Below are positions 16,881-23,712 of a stretch of 35,413 nucleotides of DNA, piece by piece (the stretch's first letter is position 1; each line of letters opens with the position of its first letter). The notes under the pieces were generated by a model. The model made no database searches and was not told the DNA's origin. It saw only the letters and a program-made list of their open reading frames with translations. The DNA is from Bacillota bacterium (GTDB taxonomy: Bacteria; Bacillota_I; Bacilli_A; RF39; UBA660), in the NCBI GenBank assembly GCA_015059425.1, contig SVAM01000013.1, positions 1-35,413 on the forward strand, in the 5' to 3' direction. A program made the translations under genes and the position numbers.

Positions 16881-19457
16881 ATGAAAAGAGTTATATTAGT
16901 AGATGGTAATAATTTAATGTTTAGAAGTTTTTATGCAACTGCATATACAGGAAATATTATGCGTAATTCAAAAGGTTTCCCAACAAATGCATTATATGGT
17001 TTTGTTAGTATGATAAATAAAATATTAAATGAAGAAAAGCCTGAATATATTGCAGTAGCTTTTGATATAGGTAAAAACTTTAGAAAAGAAAAATATGATT
17101 TTTATAAAGAAGGAAGAAGTGAAACTCCTGATGAATTAAAGCGTCAAATGCCTATTGCAAGAGATATATTAAAGGCAATGGGTATTAAATATTTAGAACT
17201 TGCGCCATATGAGGCTGATGATATAATTGGAACACTTGCTAAAATGGCAGATTTAGATCCTGAATATGATGCTACAATTATATCTAGTGATAGAGATTTA
17301 TTACAACTTATTAGTCCTGTTGTAGATGTTAAATTATTAAAACAAAGTGGATATATAAAATATAATCCAGATACTTTTAAGGAAGAATGGGGAATTGAAC
17401 CTATTAAAATAATTGATTTAAAATCTCTAGCGGGAGATTCTTCAGATAATATTCCTGGAGTAAGAGGAATAGGTGATAAAACAGCATTGAAGTTATTACA
17501 AGAATATGGTTCTTTAGAGGCAATATATGAAAATATAGAAAATATTAAAGGTAAAACTAAAGAAAAATTAGTTAATGACAAAGATAATGCTTTTATGAGT
17601 AAAGAAATTGCTACTATATTTAAAGATGTACCATTAAATATAGAATTTGAAGATATTAAATACAAAGGTACTAACGAAGAAGAACTAGGGAATATATATG
17701 ATAGCTTAGAGTTTTATTCTTTACTTAAAAATTTTAATCGTAAAGAAGTAGTTAAAGATGAAATTGATTTTATAGAAGTTAAAGATATAAATGAAATAGA
17801 AATTAAAGATGAAGTAAGTATATTTATAGAACTTGATGATGAAAATTATCATAAAGGGAATATACTAGGTATTGGAGTAAGTACGAAAGATAATAATTAT
17901 TTTTTAAATAAAGAAATATTACCGGAATTGGTAAATATTTTAAAAGATAAAGTAGTATATACTTATAATGCTAAGGCATTAGATATAGTCTTAAAAAGAA
18001 ATAATTTAAATTTGAATAGTGTTAATTTTGATTTAATTGTTGCAGCATATTTAACTAATGGTTTTACTAAAGATGATATAGCATTTTTAATGCATCCAGA
18101 AAGAATAAATGTAGAGTTTTATGAAACTTTAAAGAAAAATAATTTTAATGATTTTGATAAATTAAAAAAAGATATAGTTTTAAAATCTAGATTTATTTTT
18201 GATGTAAGAGATACTTATATTAATGAATTAAAAAAAGAATCTATGTATGAATTATATAAAGATATTGAACTACCACTTACCTATGTATTATCAGATATGG
18301 AATATTTTGGTGTTAAAATAGATTCTAATGTATTAAATGATATTAAAGAAGAAGCAGAAGCTAAATTAGATATAATTACTAAAGAAATATATAATATGGC
18401 AGGATGCGAGTTTAATATTCAAAGTACTAAACAATTAGGTGAAATAATATTTGAAAAAATGGGTATTGCAAAGGGTAAGAAAACTTTAAAAGGTTATAAA
18501 ACTGATGCGGCAACTTTACAAAAACTAATTGATAAACATCCAATAATAAAATTAATATTAGATTACCGAAATTATAGTAAAATACTATCTACTTATACTG
18601 TTAGTTTAGAAAGTTCTAAATTTAATGATGATAAAATACATACTATATTTAAACAAACATTAACAAGAACAGGAAGATTATCAAGTGTAGAACCAAATCT
18701 TCAAAATATACCTATTAGAGGAGAAGAAGGTAGAAAAGTACGTAAAGCTTTTATTCCAACAAATGATTTATTTTTAAGTATAGATTATAGTCAAATAGAA
18801 CTTCGTATTTTAGCTCATATCTCAGGTTCTAAAGAATTAATTGAGGCATTTAGAAATGATCAAGATATACATACTAAAGTTGCTGCAGATATTTATGGTG
18901 TAAGTGAATCAGAAGTATCCAAATTAATGCGTAGTACTGCAAAAGCAGTTATATTTGGTATAGTTTATGGAATAAGTGGTTTTGGATTAGGTGAAAACTT
19001 AAATATAAATCCTAAAGAAGCTGCTAGTTTTATAGAAAAATATTATGAACTATATCCTGGTGTAAAAAATTATATGGATAATATTATAAAAGAAGCATAT
19101 GATACTGGTTGTGTTAGAACATTATTTAATCGTAAAAGAACTATTGAAGAATTAAATAATAAAAATTATATGATAAGAACAAGTGGTGAACGTATAGCAC
19201 TTAATACACCGATTCAAGGAACTAGTGCAGATATAATAAAAAAAGCTATGGTATTAGTATTTGAAGAATTTAAGAAACAAAATATTAAGAGTAAAATGGT
19301 ATTACAAATACATGATGAACTTGTTATTGATACAAGATTAGATGAATTAGAACAAGTTACTAAAATAGTAAAAGATGTAATGGAAAATGTAATAGAGTTA
19401 TCTGTTCCATTAAAAGTTGGAATAGCTCTAGGTAAAGATTTATACGAAGCTAAATAG
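16881..19457 (+). CDS. polA: DNA polymerase I
   Basis: An 858-residue family A polymerase for Okazaki fragment processing and repair. The N-terminal 5' nuclease is intact (VDGNNLMFRSFYA, YEADDIIGTLA, SSDRDLLQLI, SLAGDSSDNIPGVRGIGDKTA). The middle 3'-5' exonuclease domain lacks the DxE motif (IELDDENYHKGN at the expected place), so proofreading is probably lost, as in B. subtilis PolA. The polymerase domain has motif A DYSQIELRILAH (near residue 635), motif B RSTAKAVIFGIVYGISGFG and motif C QIHDELVID (near 811). GGGTGAT precedes the ATG, and a TATAAT at 16857-16862 without a clear -35 may be its promoter. mutM follows after 8 bases. Confidence 0.96.
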   Translation: MKRVILVDGNNLMFRSFYATAYTGNIMRNSKGFPTNALYGFVSMINKILNEEKPEYIAVAFDIGKNFRKEKYDFYKEGRSETPDELKRQMPIARDILKAMGIKYLELAPYEADDIIGTLAKMADLDPEYDATIISSDRDLLQLISPVVDVKLLKQSGYIKYNPDTFKEEWGIEPIKIIDLKSLAGDSSDNIPGVRGIGDKTALKLLQEYGSLEAIYENIENIKGKTKEKLVNDKDNAFMSKEIATIFKDVPLNIEFEDIKYKGTNEEELGNIYDSLEFYSLLKNFNRKEVVKDEIDFIEVKDINEIEIKDEVSIFIELDDENYHKGNILGIGVSTKDNNYFLNKEILPELVNILKDKVVYTYNAKALDIVLKRNNLNLNSVNFDLIVAAYLTNGFTKDDIAFLMHPERINVEFYETLKKNNFNDFDKLKKDIVLKSRFIFDVRDTYINELKKESMYELYKDIELPLTYVLSDMEYFGVKIDSNVLNDIKEEAEAKLDIITKEIYNMAGCEFNIQSTKQLGEIIFEKMGIAKGKKTLKGYKTDAATLQKLIDKHPIIKLILDYRNYSKILSTYTVSLESSKFNDDKIHTIFKQTLTRTGRLSSVEPNLQNIPIRGEEGRKVRKAFIPTNDLFLSIDYSQIELRILAHISGSKELIEAFRNDQDIHTKVAADIYGVSESEVSKLMRSTAKAVIFGIVYGISGFGLGENLNINPKEAASFIEKYYELYPGVKNYMDNIIKEAYDTGCVRTLFNRKRTIEELNNKNYMIRTSGERIALNTPIQGTSADIIKKAMVLVFEEFKKQNIKSKMVLQIHDELVIDTRLDELEQVTKIVKDVMENVIELSVPLKVGIALGKDLYEAK

Positions 19458-19465
19458 GAGGTAAT

Positions 19466-20284
19466 ATGCCAGAAATCGCTGAAGTAGAAACTGTTAGAAA
19501 TACATTAAAACAAAGAATTTTAAATAAAAAAATTAAAGAAGTTAAAATCTATTATGAAAAAATGATTGAAAGTGATATAAATACATTTAAAAGTGATTTA
19601 ATTAATAAAAGTTTTATAGATATAAAAAGAAGAGGTAAATGGTTAATATTTGAAACAGAAGATAGATATTTATTAAGTCATTTAAGAATGGAAGGTAAAT
19701 ATTTTATAAAATATACAAATGAAGCAAAAGATAAACATGAACATATAATATTTACATTTTATGATAATACTGACTTAAGATACTGTGATACTCGTAAATT
19801 TGGAAGAATGAATTTAATAAAAAAAGAGGATTTAGAGAAAACTGAAAGTATAAAAAAACAAGGTTTAGAGCCTGGTGATAAAAATTTAACTAGTGAGTAT
19901 TTGTTATCTAAATTTAAAAATAAAAAATTACCTATTAAAACAGTATTACTTGATCAGAGTATAATTAGTGGTTTAGGTAATATATATGTTAATGAAGTAT
20001 TGTTTTATGCACATATTAATCCTCTTACTCCAGCTTTCAAATTATCAAAAGAAGAATGTGAATTGATAGTTAAGGAATCTCAAGAAATAATAAAAGAAGC
20101 AATTAAGTTGGGTGGAACTACTATTAAAAGTTATACATCAAGTTTAGGGGTTACTGGTAGATTTCAACAAAAATTAAAAGTACATAAAAGAGAATCCGAA
20201 CCATGTTTAATATGTAAGACACCTATTAAGAATATAAAAATAGGTGGTAGGAGTACTTATTATTGTCCTAATTGTCAAAAATAA
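19466..20284 (+). CDS. mutM: Formamidopyrimidine-DNA glycosylase
   Basis: A 272-residue Fpg/MutM that excises 8-oxoguanine and ring-opened purines. The N-terminus MPEIAEVET supplies P2 (nucleophile), E3 and E6. K58 lies in RRGKWL. The helix-two-turn-helix region reads LLDQSIISGLGNIYVNEVLF. The C-terminal zinc finger has C247, C250, C267 and C270, and the base-flipping loop Arg is R262 in GGRSTYYC. Position 5 is Ala where Pro is usual. It is preceded by AGGAGG and paired with polA, a common repair cluster in Firmicutes. A strong terminator follows at once. Confidence 0.95.
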   Translation: MPEIAEVETVRNTLKQRILNKKIKEVKIYYEKMIESDINTFKSDLINKSFIDIKRRGKWLIFETEDRYLLSHLRMEGKYFIKYTNEAKDKHEHIIFTFYDNTDLRYCDTRKFGRMNLIKKEDLEKTESIKKQGLEPGDKNLTSEYLLSKFKNKKLPIKTVLLDQSIISGLGNIYVNEVLFYAHINPLTPAFKLSKEECELIVKESQEIIKEAIKLGGTTIKSYTSSLGVTGRFQQKLKVHKRESEPCLICKTPIKNIKIGGRSTYYCPNCQK

Positions 20285-20319
20285 TCGAGTAAGTTTATTC
20301 ACAAACCTACTCGATTTTT
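20285..20319 (+). terminator. Terminator of polA-mutM
   Basis: TCGAGTA (20285-20291) pairs with TACTCGA (20308-20314). Inside, GTTT (20293-20296) pairs with AAAC after a one-base mismatch, with a six-base loop. Five T follow. Confidence 0.85.
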
Positions 20320-20346
20320 ATGTTAAAGTTTGTCGAACGGTTTTTC

Positions 20347-20374
20347 TTGATATTTATTGTTTATTTATTATAAT
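20347..20374 (+). promoter_or_regulatory. Promoter of element copy 1
   Basis: TTGATA (20347-20352), a 16-base spacer and TATAAT (20369-20374). Both hexamers and the spacing recur in copy 2. The spacer sequence differs while ~25 bases upstream of the -35 are identical, which suggests a bound protein or an UP-type element. Confidence 0.75.
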
Positions 20375-20380
20375 AAATGA

Positions 20381-20460
20381 TGTGTTAGGCAAGACGTCTA
20401 CCAAAAAGACGAATTTCTATTGTAAGCCTCCTTTGCAAAGAGGGTTTTGGTGGAAAGGAG
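20381..20460 (+). promoter_or_regulatory. Structured leader with anti-Shine-Dalgarno, copy 1
   Basis: CTCCTTT (20428-20434) is an exact complement of the ribosome site AAAGGAG (20454-20460). It also takes part in a competing local hairpin CTTTGCAAAG (20431-20440). ACCAAAA (20400-20406) pairs with TTTTGGT (20445-20451). TGTGTTAGG (20381-20389) and ACGTCTAC (20394-20401) are complementary to the 3' segment at 20588-20610. The folds are predicted by hand from complementarity shared with copy 2. Confidence 0.65.
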
Positions 20461-20468
20461 TATAGGTT

Positions 20469-20588
20469 TTGCTAAAAGCAATGATAGCTAAAATAAGGGA
20501 GTTTTTGGAAACAAACAAAAAGACGTCTACAATTACTATTACTGTCTATAACAATAATGGAATTGTGAACGTCACTATCAACAAATAG
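20469..20588 (+). CDS. Small peptide of element copy 1 (39 aa), unknown function
   Basis: The TTG start lies eight bases after AAAGGAG; an alternative ATG at 20481 would give 35 residues. The peptide has an N-terminal amphipathic, basic helix (LLKAMIAKIREFLETNKK) and a Thr/Ile/Asn-rich tail (TSTITITVYNNNGIVNV). Aligned with copy 2, insertions are multiples of three, the pattern KK/QK-T-x-T-I-x-I ... NN ... IVNV is kept, and several differences are silent. This argues that the frame is translated. I know no family. It could be a small membrane-active peptide or toxin, or a peptide signal. Confidence 0.6.
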   Translation: MLKAMIAKIREFLETNKKTSTITITVYNNNGIVNVTINK

Positions 20589-20655
20589 TAGATGTTATGT
20601 TCCTAACACACTACTAAATAAATAATAACATAATGAATAAATAAATACAATTATT
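20588..20655 (+). promoter_or_regulatory. 3' conserved segment complementary to the RNA 5' end, copy 1
   Basis: GTAGATGT (20588-20595) can pair with ACGTCTAC (20394-20401, one G-U), and CCTAACACA (20602-20610) with TGTGTTAGG (20381-20389). An A/T-only tail follows that repeats AAATAAATA. No classic terminator is visible. Confidence 0.55.
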
Positions 20656-20661
20656 TTTAAT

Positions 20662-20690
20662 TTGACAAGAAATAAACATAGTGATAGAAT
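20662..20690 (+). promoter_or_regulatory. Promoter of the 20718-21371 gene
   Basis: Consensus TTGACA (20662-20667), a 17-base spacer and TAGAAT (20685-20690), with a TGa extension. Confidence 0.85.
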
Positions 20691-20717
20691 ACCTCTTAAC
20701 CAAAAAGGGGTGTTTTT

Positions 20718-21371
20718 ATGAAAGATTGGATTTTAGCAAATACTACTGTAACAGAAGAAGAATATGATAAAATAATGCAATATAATGATTATCCAGAAGA
20801 TGCCAATTTAACTAAAGTATCTGAAGAATCAAAGAAACAAATATTACTTAATATAGTAGCCTTTACTTTAAATAAACCCAGTATAATTAACAAAATGATA
20901 CATCAAATAAAAAAATTAAATGGAGTTTATTATTATAAAGGTTATACTTTTGGCTTATTTTACGATTGTTATCAAGATAACGATTTGTTTTCGATGAAAA
21001 GATATGGGCGTTGCCATGAGATGTCTAGTTTGATATTGAGTAAAGAGCAAAAATTAAAAATGGTAACGGCAATTTGTAGAACTTTTAAGAACATTCCGTT
21101 TTTACATTCATTCTTAATTTGGAAAGATGAATTTAATAAAGAATATGTTTATGATTATACTGAAAATTTAGTAATGAATAAAGAAGCTTATTTTGATTTA
21201 TTGGATGTGGAAGTTATAAATGTAATGGATTATGATACATTAAAAATTTTTCTGGAAGCATATGAGTCTAATAAGGAGCAATATAAATATATAAACATTA
21301 CTGAATTACTTTGTTTTCCAAACCAAATTAAGGAAGCAATTCTAAAATTAGAAAGAACAAAAAAGCAATAA
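20718..21371 (+). CDS. Hypothetical protein with possible Cys-His-Asp catalytic core
   Basis: A 217-residue cytosolic protein of unknown family. It shows C99 in RYGRCHEMSSLIL (Cys heading a helix), H130 in PFLHSFLIWKDEF and D146 in YVYDYTENLVM. This is the order and spacing of papain/transglutaminase-fold enzymes, so a peptidase or acyl-transfer role is possible but unproven. The N-terminal ~70 residues are helical. It has its own strong promoter and terminator, and AAGGGG precedes the ATG. It is flanked on both sides by direct copies of the small-peptide element, which suggests a functional or mobile association. Confidence 0.55.
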   Translation: MKDWILANTTVTEEEYDKIMQYNDYPEDANLTKVSEESKKQILLNIVAFTLNKPSIINKMIHQIKKLNGVYYYKGYTFGLFYDCYQDNDLFSMKRYGRCHEMSSLILSKEQKLKMVTAICRTFKNIPFLHSFLIWKDEFNKEYVYDYTENLVMNKEAYFDLLDVEVINVMDYDTLKIFLEAYESNKEQYKYINITELLCFPNQIKEAILKLERTKKQ

Positions 21372-21391
21372 GTTAAGATTTATTGCTTTTA
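21361..21391 (+). terminator. Terminator after the 217-aa gene
   Basis: An 11-bp perfect stem (21361-21371 with 21380-21390) and an eight-base loop include the stop codon. The 3' arm ends in four T. Confidence 0.7.
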
Positions 21392-21420
21392 TAATGTCAA
21401 AGTTTGTCGAACGGTTTTTC

Positions 21421-21448
21421 TTGATATTTTGATTTTAAATATTATAAT
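21421..21448 (+). promoter_or_regulatory. Promoter of element copy 2
   Basis: TTGATA (21421-21426), a 16-base spacer and TATAAT (21443-21448), identical in hexamers and spacing to copy 1. Confidence 0.75.
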
Positions 21449-21457
21449 AAATTATTG

Positions 21458-21536
21458 TGTGTTAGGACGTTGCGTCTACCTAAAACGAATTTCTATTGTA
21501 AGCCTCCTTTACGAAGCGGGTTTTGGTAAGAAGGAG
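21458..21536 (+). promoter_or_regulatory. Structured leader with anti-Shine-Dalgarno, copy 2
   Basis: CTCCTT (21504-21509) is complementary to AAGGAG (21531-21536). ACC-(T)-AAAAC (21478-21486) pairs with GTTTTGGT (21520-21527) with one bulge. TGTGTTAGG (21458-21466) and GCGTCTAC (21472-21479) are complementary to the 3' segment. The competing hairpin here is CTT-TACG-AAG. Confidence 0.65.
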
Positions 21537-21540
21537 TATT

Positions 21541-21681
21541 ATGGCTTTGCTGGAAGAAATAAAAGCTAAAATAATTTTTTTGTTAAAGAAATTTAAGAAA
21601 AAACAAAAGACGCCAACAATTATCATTATTGCTAATAACAACAAAGATACAATTGTTAACGTCAACTTCAAACAAAAGTAG
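21541..21681 (+). CDS. Small peptide of element copy 2 (46 aa), unknown function
   Basis: ATG 21541 lies only four bases after AAGGAG. The TTG at 21547 is better spaced and aligns with the copy 1 start, so either could be used. The peptide begins MALLEEIKAKIIFLLKKFKK (amphipathic, strongly basic) and continues TPTIIIIANNN, then TIVNVNFKQK. It is seven residues longer than the copy 1 peptide, with the extra residues mainly Lys around positions 16-21. It is homologous to copy 1 by alignment. The opposite strand has a longer open frame that reads as a hydrophobic protein, but the between-copy differences respect codons on this strand. Confidence 0.6.
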   Translation: MALLEEIKAKIIFLLKKFKKKQKTPTIIIIANNNKDTIVNVNFKQK

Positions 21682-21745
21682 ATGTTATGTTCCTAACACA
21701 CTACTAAATAAATAATAACATATTTAATAAATAAATACAATTATT
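21678..21745 (+). promoter_or_regulatory. 3' conserved segment complementary to the RNA 5' end, copy 2
   Basis: GTAGATGT (21678-21685) can pair with GCGTCTAC (21472-21479, with G-U pairs), and CCTAACACA (21692-21700) with TGTGTTAGG (21458-21466). The A/T tail is nearly identical to copy 1. Confidence 0.55.
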
Positions 21746-22856
21746 ATTCGAAGAATAGAGGTTTATTGCTTTTTTCAAAAACTATAATTTTATTTCTACT
21801 TACTAAACTGTATACTTCTGCTGCTAGCATTTCATATTTATAAGTTAAAGTATTAGGAATTGGAACTAAAGCTACTTCTGTATCTTTAAGATTATGCAAA
21901 TAATTTCTGCCTTTTTTATTAAAACCTAATATTTTTATATAATCGATATTAGCTAGTTTATTAATTTCTTTAGGAACTCCAACTAGAATATGGATTAGCA
22001 TTCTAGTTATTTTATTATAAGTATATCTTTTAGTTTTAACTAACTTGATAAAATCTTCGATATTGTTAGCTTCCAAAATTTTTTCTTTTAATCTATTTTC
22101 AATACCTTCATCAACAGTTAAGTAGCGGCTTAAATCATTATCAGTAAGTATTTTATATTTTATAAAAGGAAATAATTCATTTAATGATAAATTTTCAATT
22201 AAATTATTAACTTTTCTAGGTACATAAGAAGAAATATCTTCTTTTAATTTTAATTTATTTCTTATATTACTGGCACTAATAATAATATTATTAGAAGTAG
22301 TATCATGATAATCACTAGTTCTTTTAATAGTTACAGGTTTTATATCACATTTATTTTTCTTAATAGCTTTTATATAAGAAATACCTAATAAGTCATTTGG
22401 TTTAAAAATATCTTCTTTTATTTCAAGGGCTTTAGCTAAAGCTGTTGGGTAATTAATACCTTTATCTAAATACTTTTTAACTTTATCGTTATATTCTTTA
22501 GTTTCTTGAATATTAGAAACTTTTTTTAACAATTCTATATTATTTGATTCACTTCCAAAAACTAAATGTTTGACATTTAGGTATTTTAATATTTTAATAG
22601 AAGCATCCGCAAAAATATCTGCACTTTGACTACCAAAAATAAAAGGTAGTTCGACAACTAAATCCACTCCATATAATAAAGCAAGTTTTGTTTTATTTTC
22701 TTTAGATAAAATACTTATTTCACCACGCTCTAAAAAATAACCATTTAATACTAATACTAAAGTTGCATCGGGAAACAATTTTTTAGTTTCTTCAATATGA
22801 TATATATGTCCTTTATGCAAAGGATTATATTCGCAAATTATACCTACGGCATCCAT
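21744..22856 (-). CDS. tmcAL: tRNA(Met) cytidine acetate ligase
   Basis: A 370-residue YlbM/TmcAL protein, which uses acetate and ATP to acetylate C34 of elongator tRNA(Met). The nucleotidyltransferase-type N-terminus is clear: GIICEYNPLHKGHIYHIEETKK with HxGH at 14-17, then VLVLNGYFLERGEISILSKENKTKLALLYGVDLVVELPF and GSQSADIFADASIKIL. It is somewhat shorter than B. subtilis YlbM. GGTGAT precedes the ATG. The position divergent from yceD-rpmF mirrors the ylbM-ylbN-rpmF neighbourhood of B. subtilis. Its stop codon overlaps the end of element copy 2. Confidence 0.93.
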   Translation of the reverse strand: MDAVGIICEYNPLHKGHIYHIEETKKLFPDATLVLVLNGYFLERGEISILSKENKTKLALLYGVDLVVELPFIFGSQSADIFADASIKILKYLNVKHLVFGSESNNIELLKKVSNIQETKEYNDKVKKYLDKGINYPTALAKALEIKEDIFKPNDLLGISYIKAIKKNKCDIKPVTIKRTSDYHDTTSNNIIISASNIRNKLKLKEDISSYVPRKVNNLIENLSLNELFPFIKYKILTDNDLSRYLTVDEGIENRLKEKILEANNIEDFIKLVKTKRYTYNKITRMLIHILVGVPKEINKLANIDYIKILGFNKKGRNYLHNLKDTEVALVPIPNTLTYKYEMLAAEVYSLVSRNKIIVFEKSNKPLFFE

Positions 22857-22874
22857 TTAAAATCACCAGTTATA

Positions 22875-22903
22875 ATTATATCAAAGAATTATAAACTTGT
22901 TAA
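22875..22903 (-). promoter_or_regulatory. tmcAL promoter
   Basis: On the minus strand TTAACA (22903-22898), a 17-base spacer and TATAAT (22880-22875), with a TGa extension. Its -35 overlaps the -35 of the divergent promoter. Confidence 0.75.
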
Positions 22904-22925
22904 ATAAAATATTTTATATTATAAT
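22897..22925 (+). promoter_or_regulatory. yceD-rpmF promoter
   Basis: TTGTTA (22897-22902), a 17-base spacer and TATAAT (22920-22925). The ribosome site GGTGAGG follows within a short leader. Confidence 0.75.
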
Positions 22926-22941
22926 TTAAGTGGTGAGGCGA

Positions 22942-23430
22942 ATGAAAATAGATTTAAATAAATTAAATATTGGGGATAAAATAAATATTAATGAAAAATT
23001 TATTTTTAATTCAAATATATATAATAACGAAAATATCAAAGGTTTAAAGGATGTTGAAGTAAATGGATATATATATTATAATTCCGCAGAAATACTAGAA
23101 ATTAAACTTAGTTTAAGTGGTGTAATGATGCTTGTTGATAGTGTTACTTTAGATATTATTGAAAATCCTTTTAATATAGAAATTGATGAAGAATATAGTT
23201 TAAATGACCAATATTTTAAAGAATATTATGAAAAAGAGCAAAATATACTTGATATTATGGCAATTTTGTGGGAAAATATTGTTCTGGAAGTACCCATTAG
23301 TTTAACTCATACTGAAAATGTAGAATTATCAGGTGATGGTTGGAGTATGGGGTGTATAGAAAATAAAGAAGATAATATCGATCCAAGACTTGCTAAACTA
23401 GCCGAGTTGTTAGACGAAAGGAAGGAGTGA
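22942..23430 (+). CDS. yceD: YceD/DUF177 family protein
   Basis: A 162-residue DUF177 (YceD/YlbN) protein; the family is needed for normal 23S rRNA accumulation and is nearly always paired with rpmF. Seen here: N-terminal [20 protein letters not shown], the central [28 protein letters not shown], and a C-terminal [16 protein letters not shown] followed by [11 protein letters not shown]. The Cys pair common in the family is reduced to a single Cys (GWSMGC). ATG 22942 follows GGTGAGG. The in-frame GTG at 22930 lies before that site and is rejected. It is four bases upstream of rpmF. Confidence 0.85.
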   Translation: MKIDLNKLNIGDKININEKFIFNSNIYNNENIKGLKDVEVNGYIYYNSAEILEIKLSLSGVMMLVDSVTLDIIENPFNIEIDEEYSLNDQYFKEYYEKEQNILDIMAILWENIVLEVPISLTHTENVELSGDGWSMGCIENKEDNIDPRLAKLAELLDERKE

Positions 23431-23434
23431 AACT

Positions 23435-23620
23435 ATGGCAGTACCTTTTAGAAGAACTAGTAAAACTAAAAAAAGAATGCGTCGTACTCACTTAAAAAAA
23501 GAGGTTGGAGCTTTAACTAAGTGTCCAAAATGTGGTGCTACATTAAGACCTCATCGTGCATGTACTAAGTGTGGTTACTATAAAAATGAAGAAGTAATTA
23601 AAACTACTGATGCTGAATAG
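23435..23620 (+). CDS. rpmF: 50S ribosomal protein L32
   Basis: A 61-residue L32 of the large subunit. It has the family start [19 protein letters not shown] and a zinc ribbon with C30, C33, C43 and C46, so it is the zinc-binding form. GGAAGGAG precedes the ATG. The length is typical, with a short acidic C-terminal tail. It is the last gene of the yceD-rpmF operon. Confidence 0.96.
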   Translation: MAVPFRRTSKTKKRMRRTHLKKEVGALTKCPKCGATLRPHRACTKCGYYKNEEVIKTTDAE

Positions 23621-23643
23621 TTAGAGTAAAGTCTAACTTTTTT
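23620..23643 (+). terminator. rpmF terminator
   Basis: GTTAGA (23620-23625) pairs with TCTAAC (23632-23637) and six T follow. Confidence 0.8.
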
Positions 23644-23676
23644 ATTTGTATAAATATAGATTTAACATATTATTTA

Positions 23677-23685
23677 TGGTATACT
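23677..23685 (+). promoter_or_regulatory. Extended -10 upstream of the WG-like repeat gene
   Basis: TGG followed by TATACT (23680-23685), 28 bases before the start codon. The -35 region has no good match. Confidence 0.4.
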
Positions 23686-23712
23686 TTATTTATTATAAAG
23701 GAGTGTCTAAAT

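Larger units (their letters stand above)
20321..20655 (+). repeat. Duplicated small-peptide element, copy 1
   Basis: First of two direct copies (the other at 21395-21745, 1074 bases downstream). Conserved parts in order: ~30 identical bases up to and including the -35; TTGATA-16-TATAAT; TGTGTTAGG near the predicted transcript start; a leader block of 26 identical bases covering the anti-Shine-Dalgarno; a small ORF; and ~70 nearly identical bases after the stop, containing CCTAACACA. It holds no transposase, and the promoter lies outside the inverted motifs. This and its peptide fill the 433-base gap between mutM and the next large gene. Confidence 0.85.
21395..21745 (+). repeat. Duplicated small-peptide element, copy 2
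   Basis: Second direct copy, with the same order of parts as copy 1. It ends inside the stop codon of the convergent tmcAL gene (21744-21746). The two copies are diverged in the coding part and spacer but nearly identical upstream of the -35, in the leader block (about 21485-21510) and in the 3' tail (about 21677-21745). It fills the 372-base gap between the 217-aa gene and tmcAL. Confidence 0.85.

Noticed and set aside
17144..17665. Minus-strand frame inside polA
   Set aside because: Antisense shadow of the 5' nuclease domain.
20244..20465. Plus-strand frame running from the mutM end through its terminator into element copy 1
   Set aside because: It crosses a strong terminator and has no ribosome site; chance frame.
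20381..20610. Inverted ends of the element as transposon terminal repeats (MITE)
   Set aside because: Conserved sequence, including the promoter and A/T tail, extends well beyond the inverted motifs, there is no transposase, and no target duplication is evident.
20691..20711. Hairpin ACCTCTT/AAGGGGT masking the ribosome site of the 217-aa gene
   Set aside because: The predicted transcript start (~20697) excludes most of the 5' arm.
21480..21671. Minus-strand frame of 63 codons antisense to element copy 2, reading as a hydrophobic protein
   Set aside because: Codon-preserving differences between the copies respect the plus-strand frame, and the plus strand has the promoter and ribosome site.
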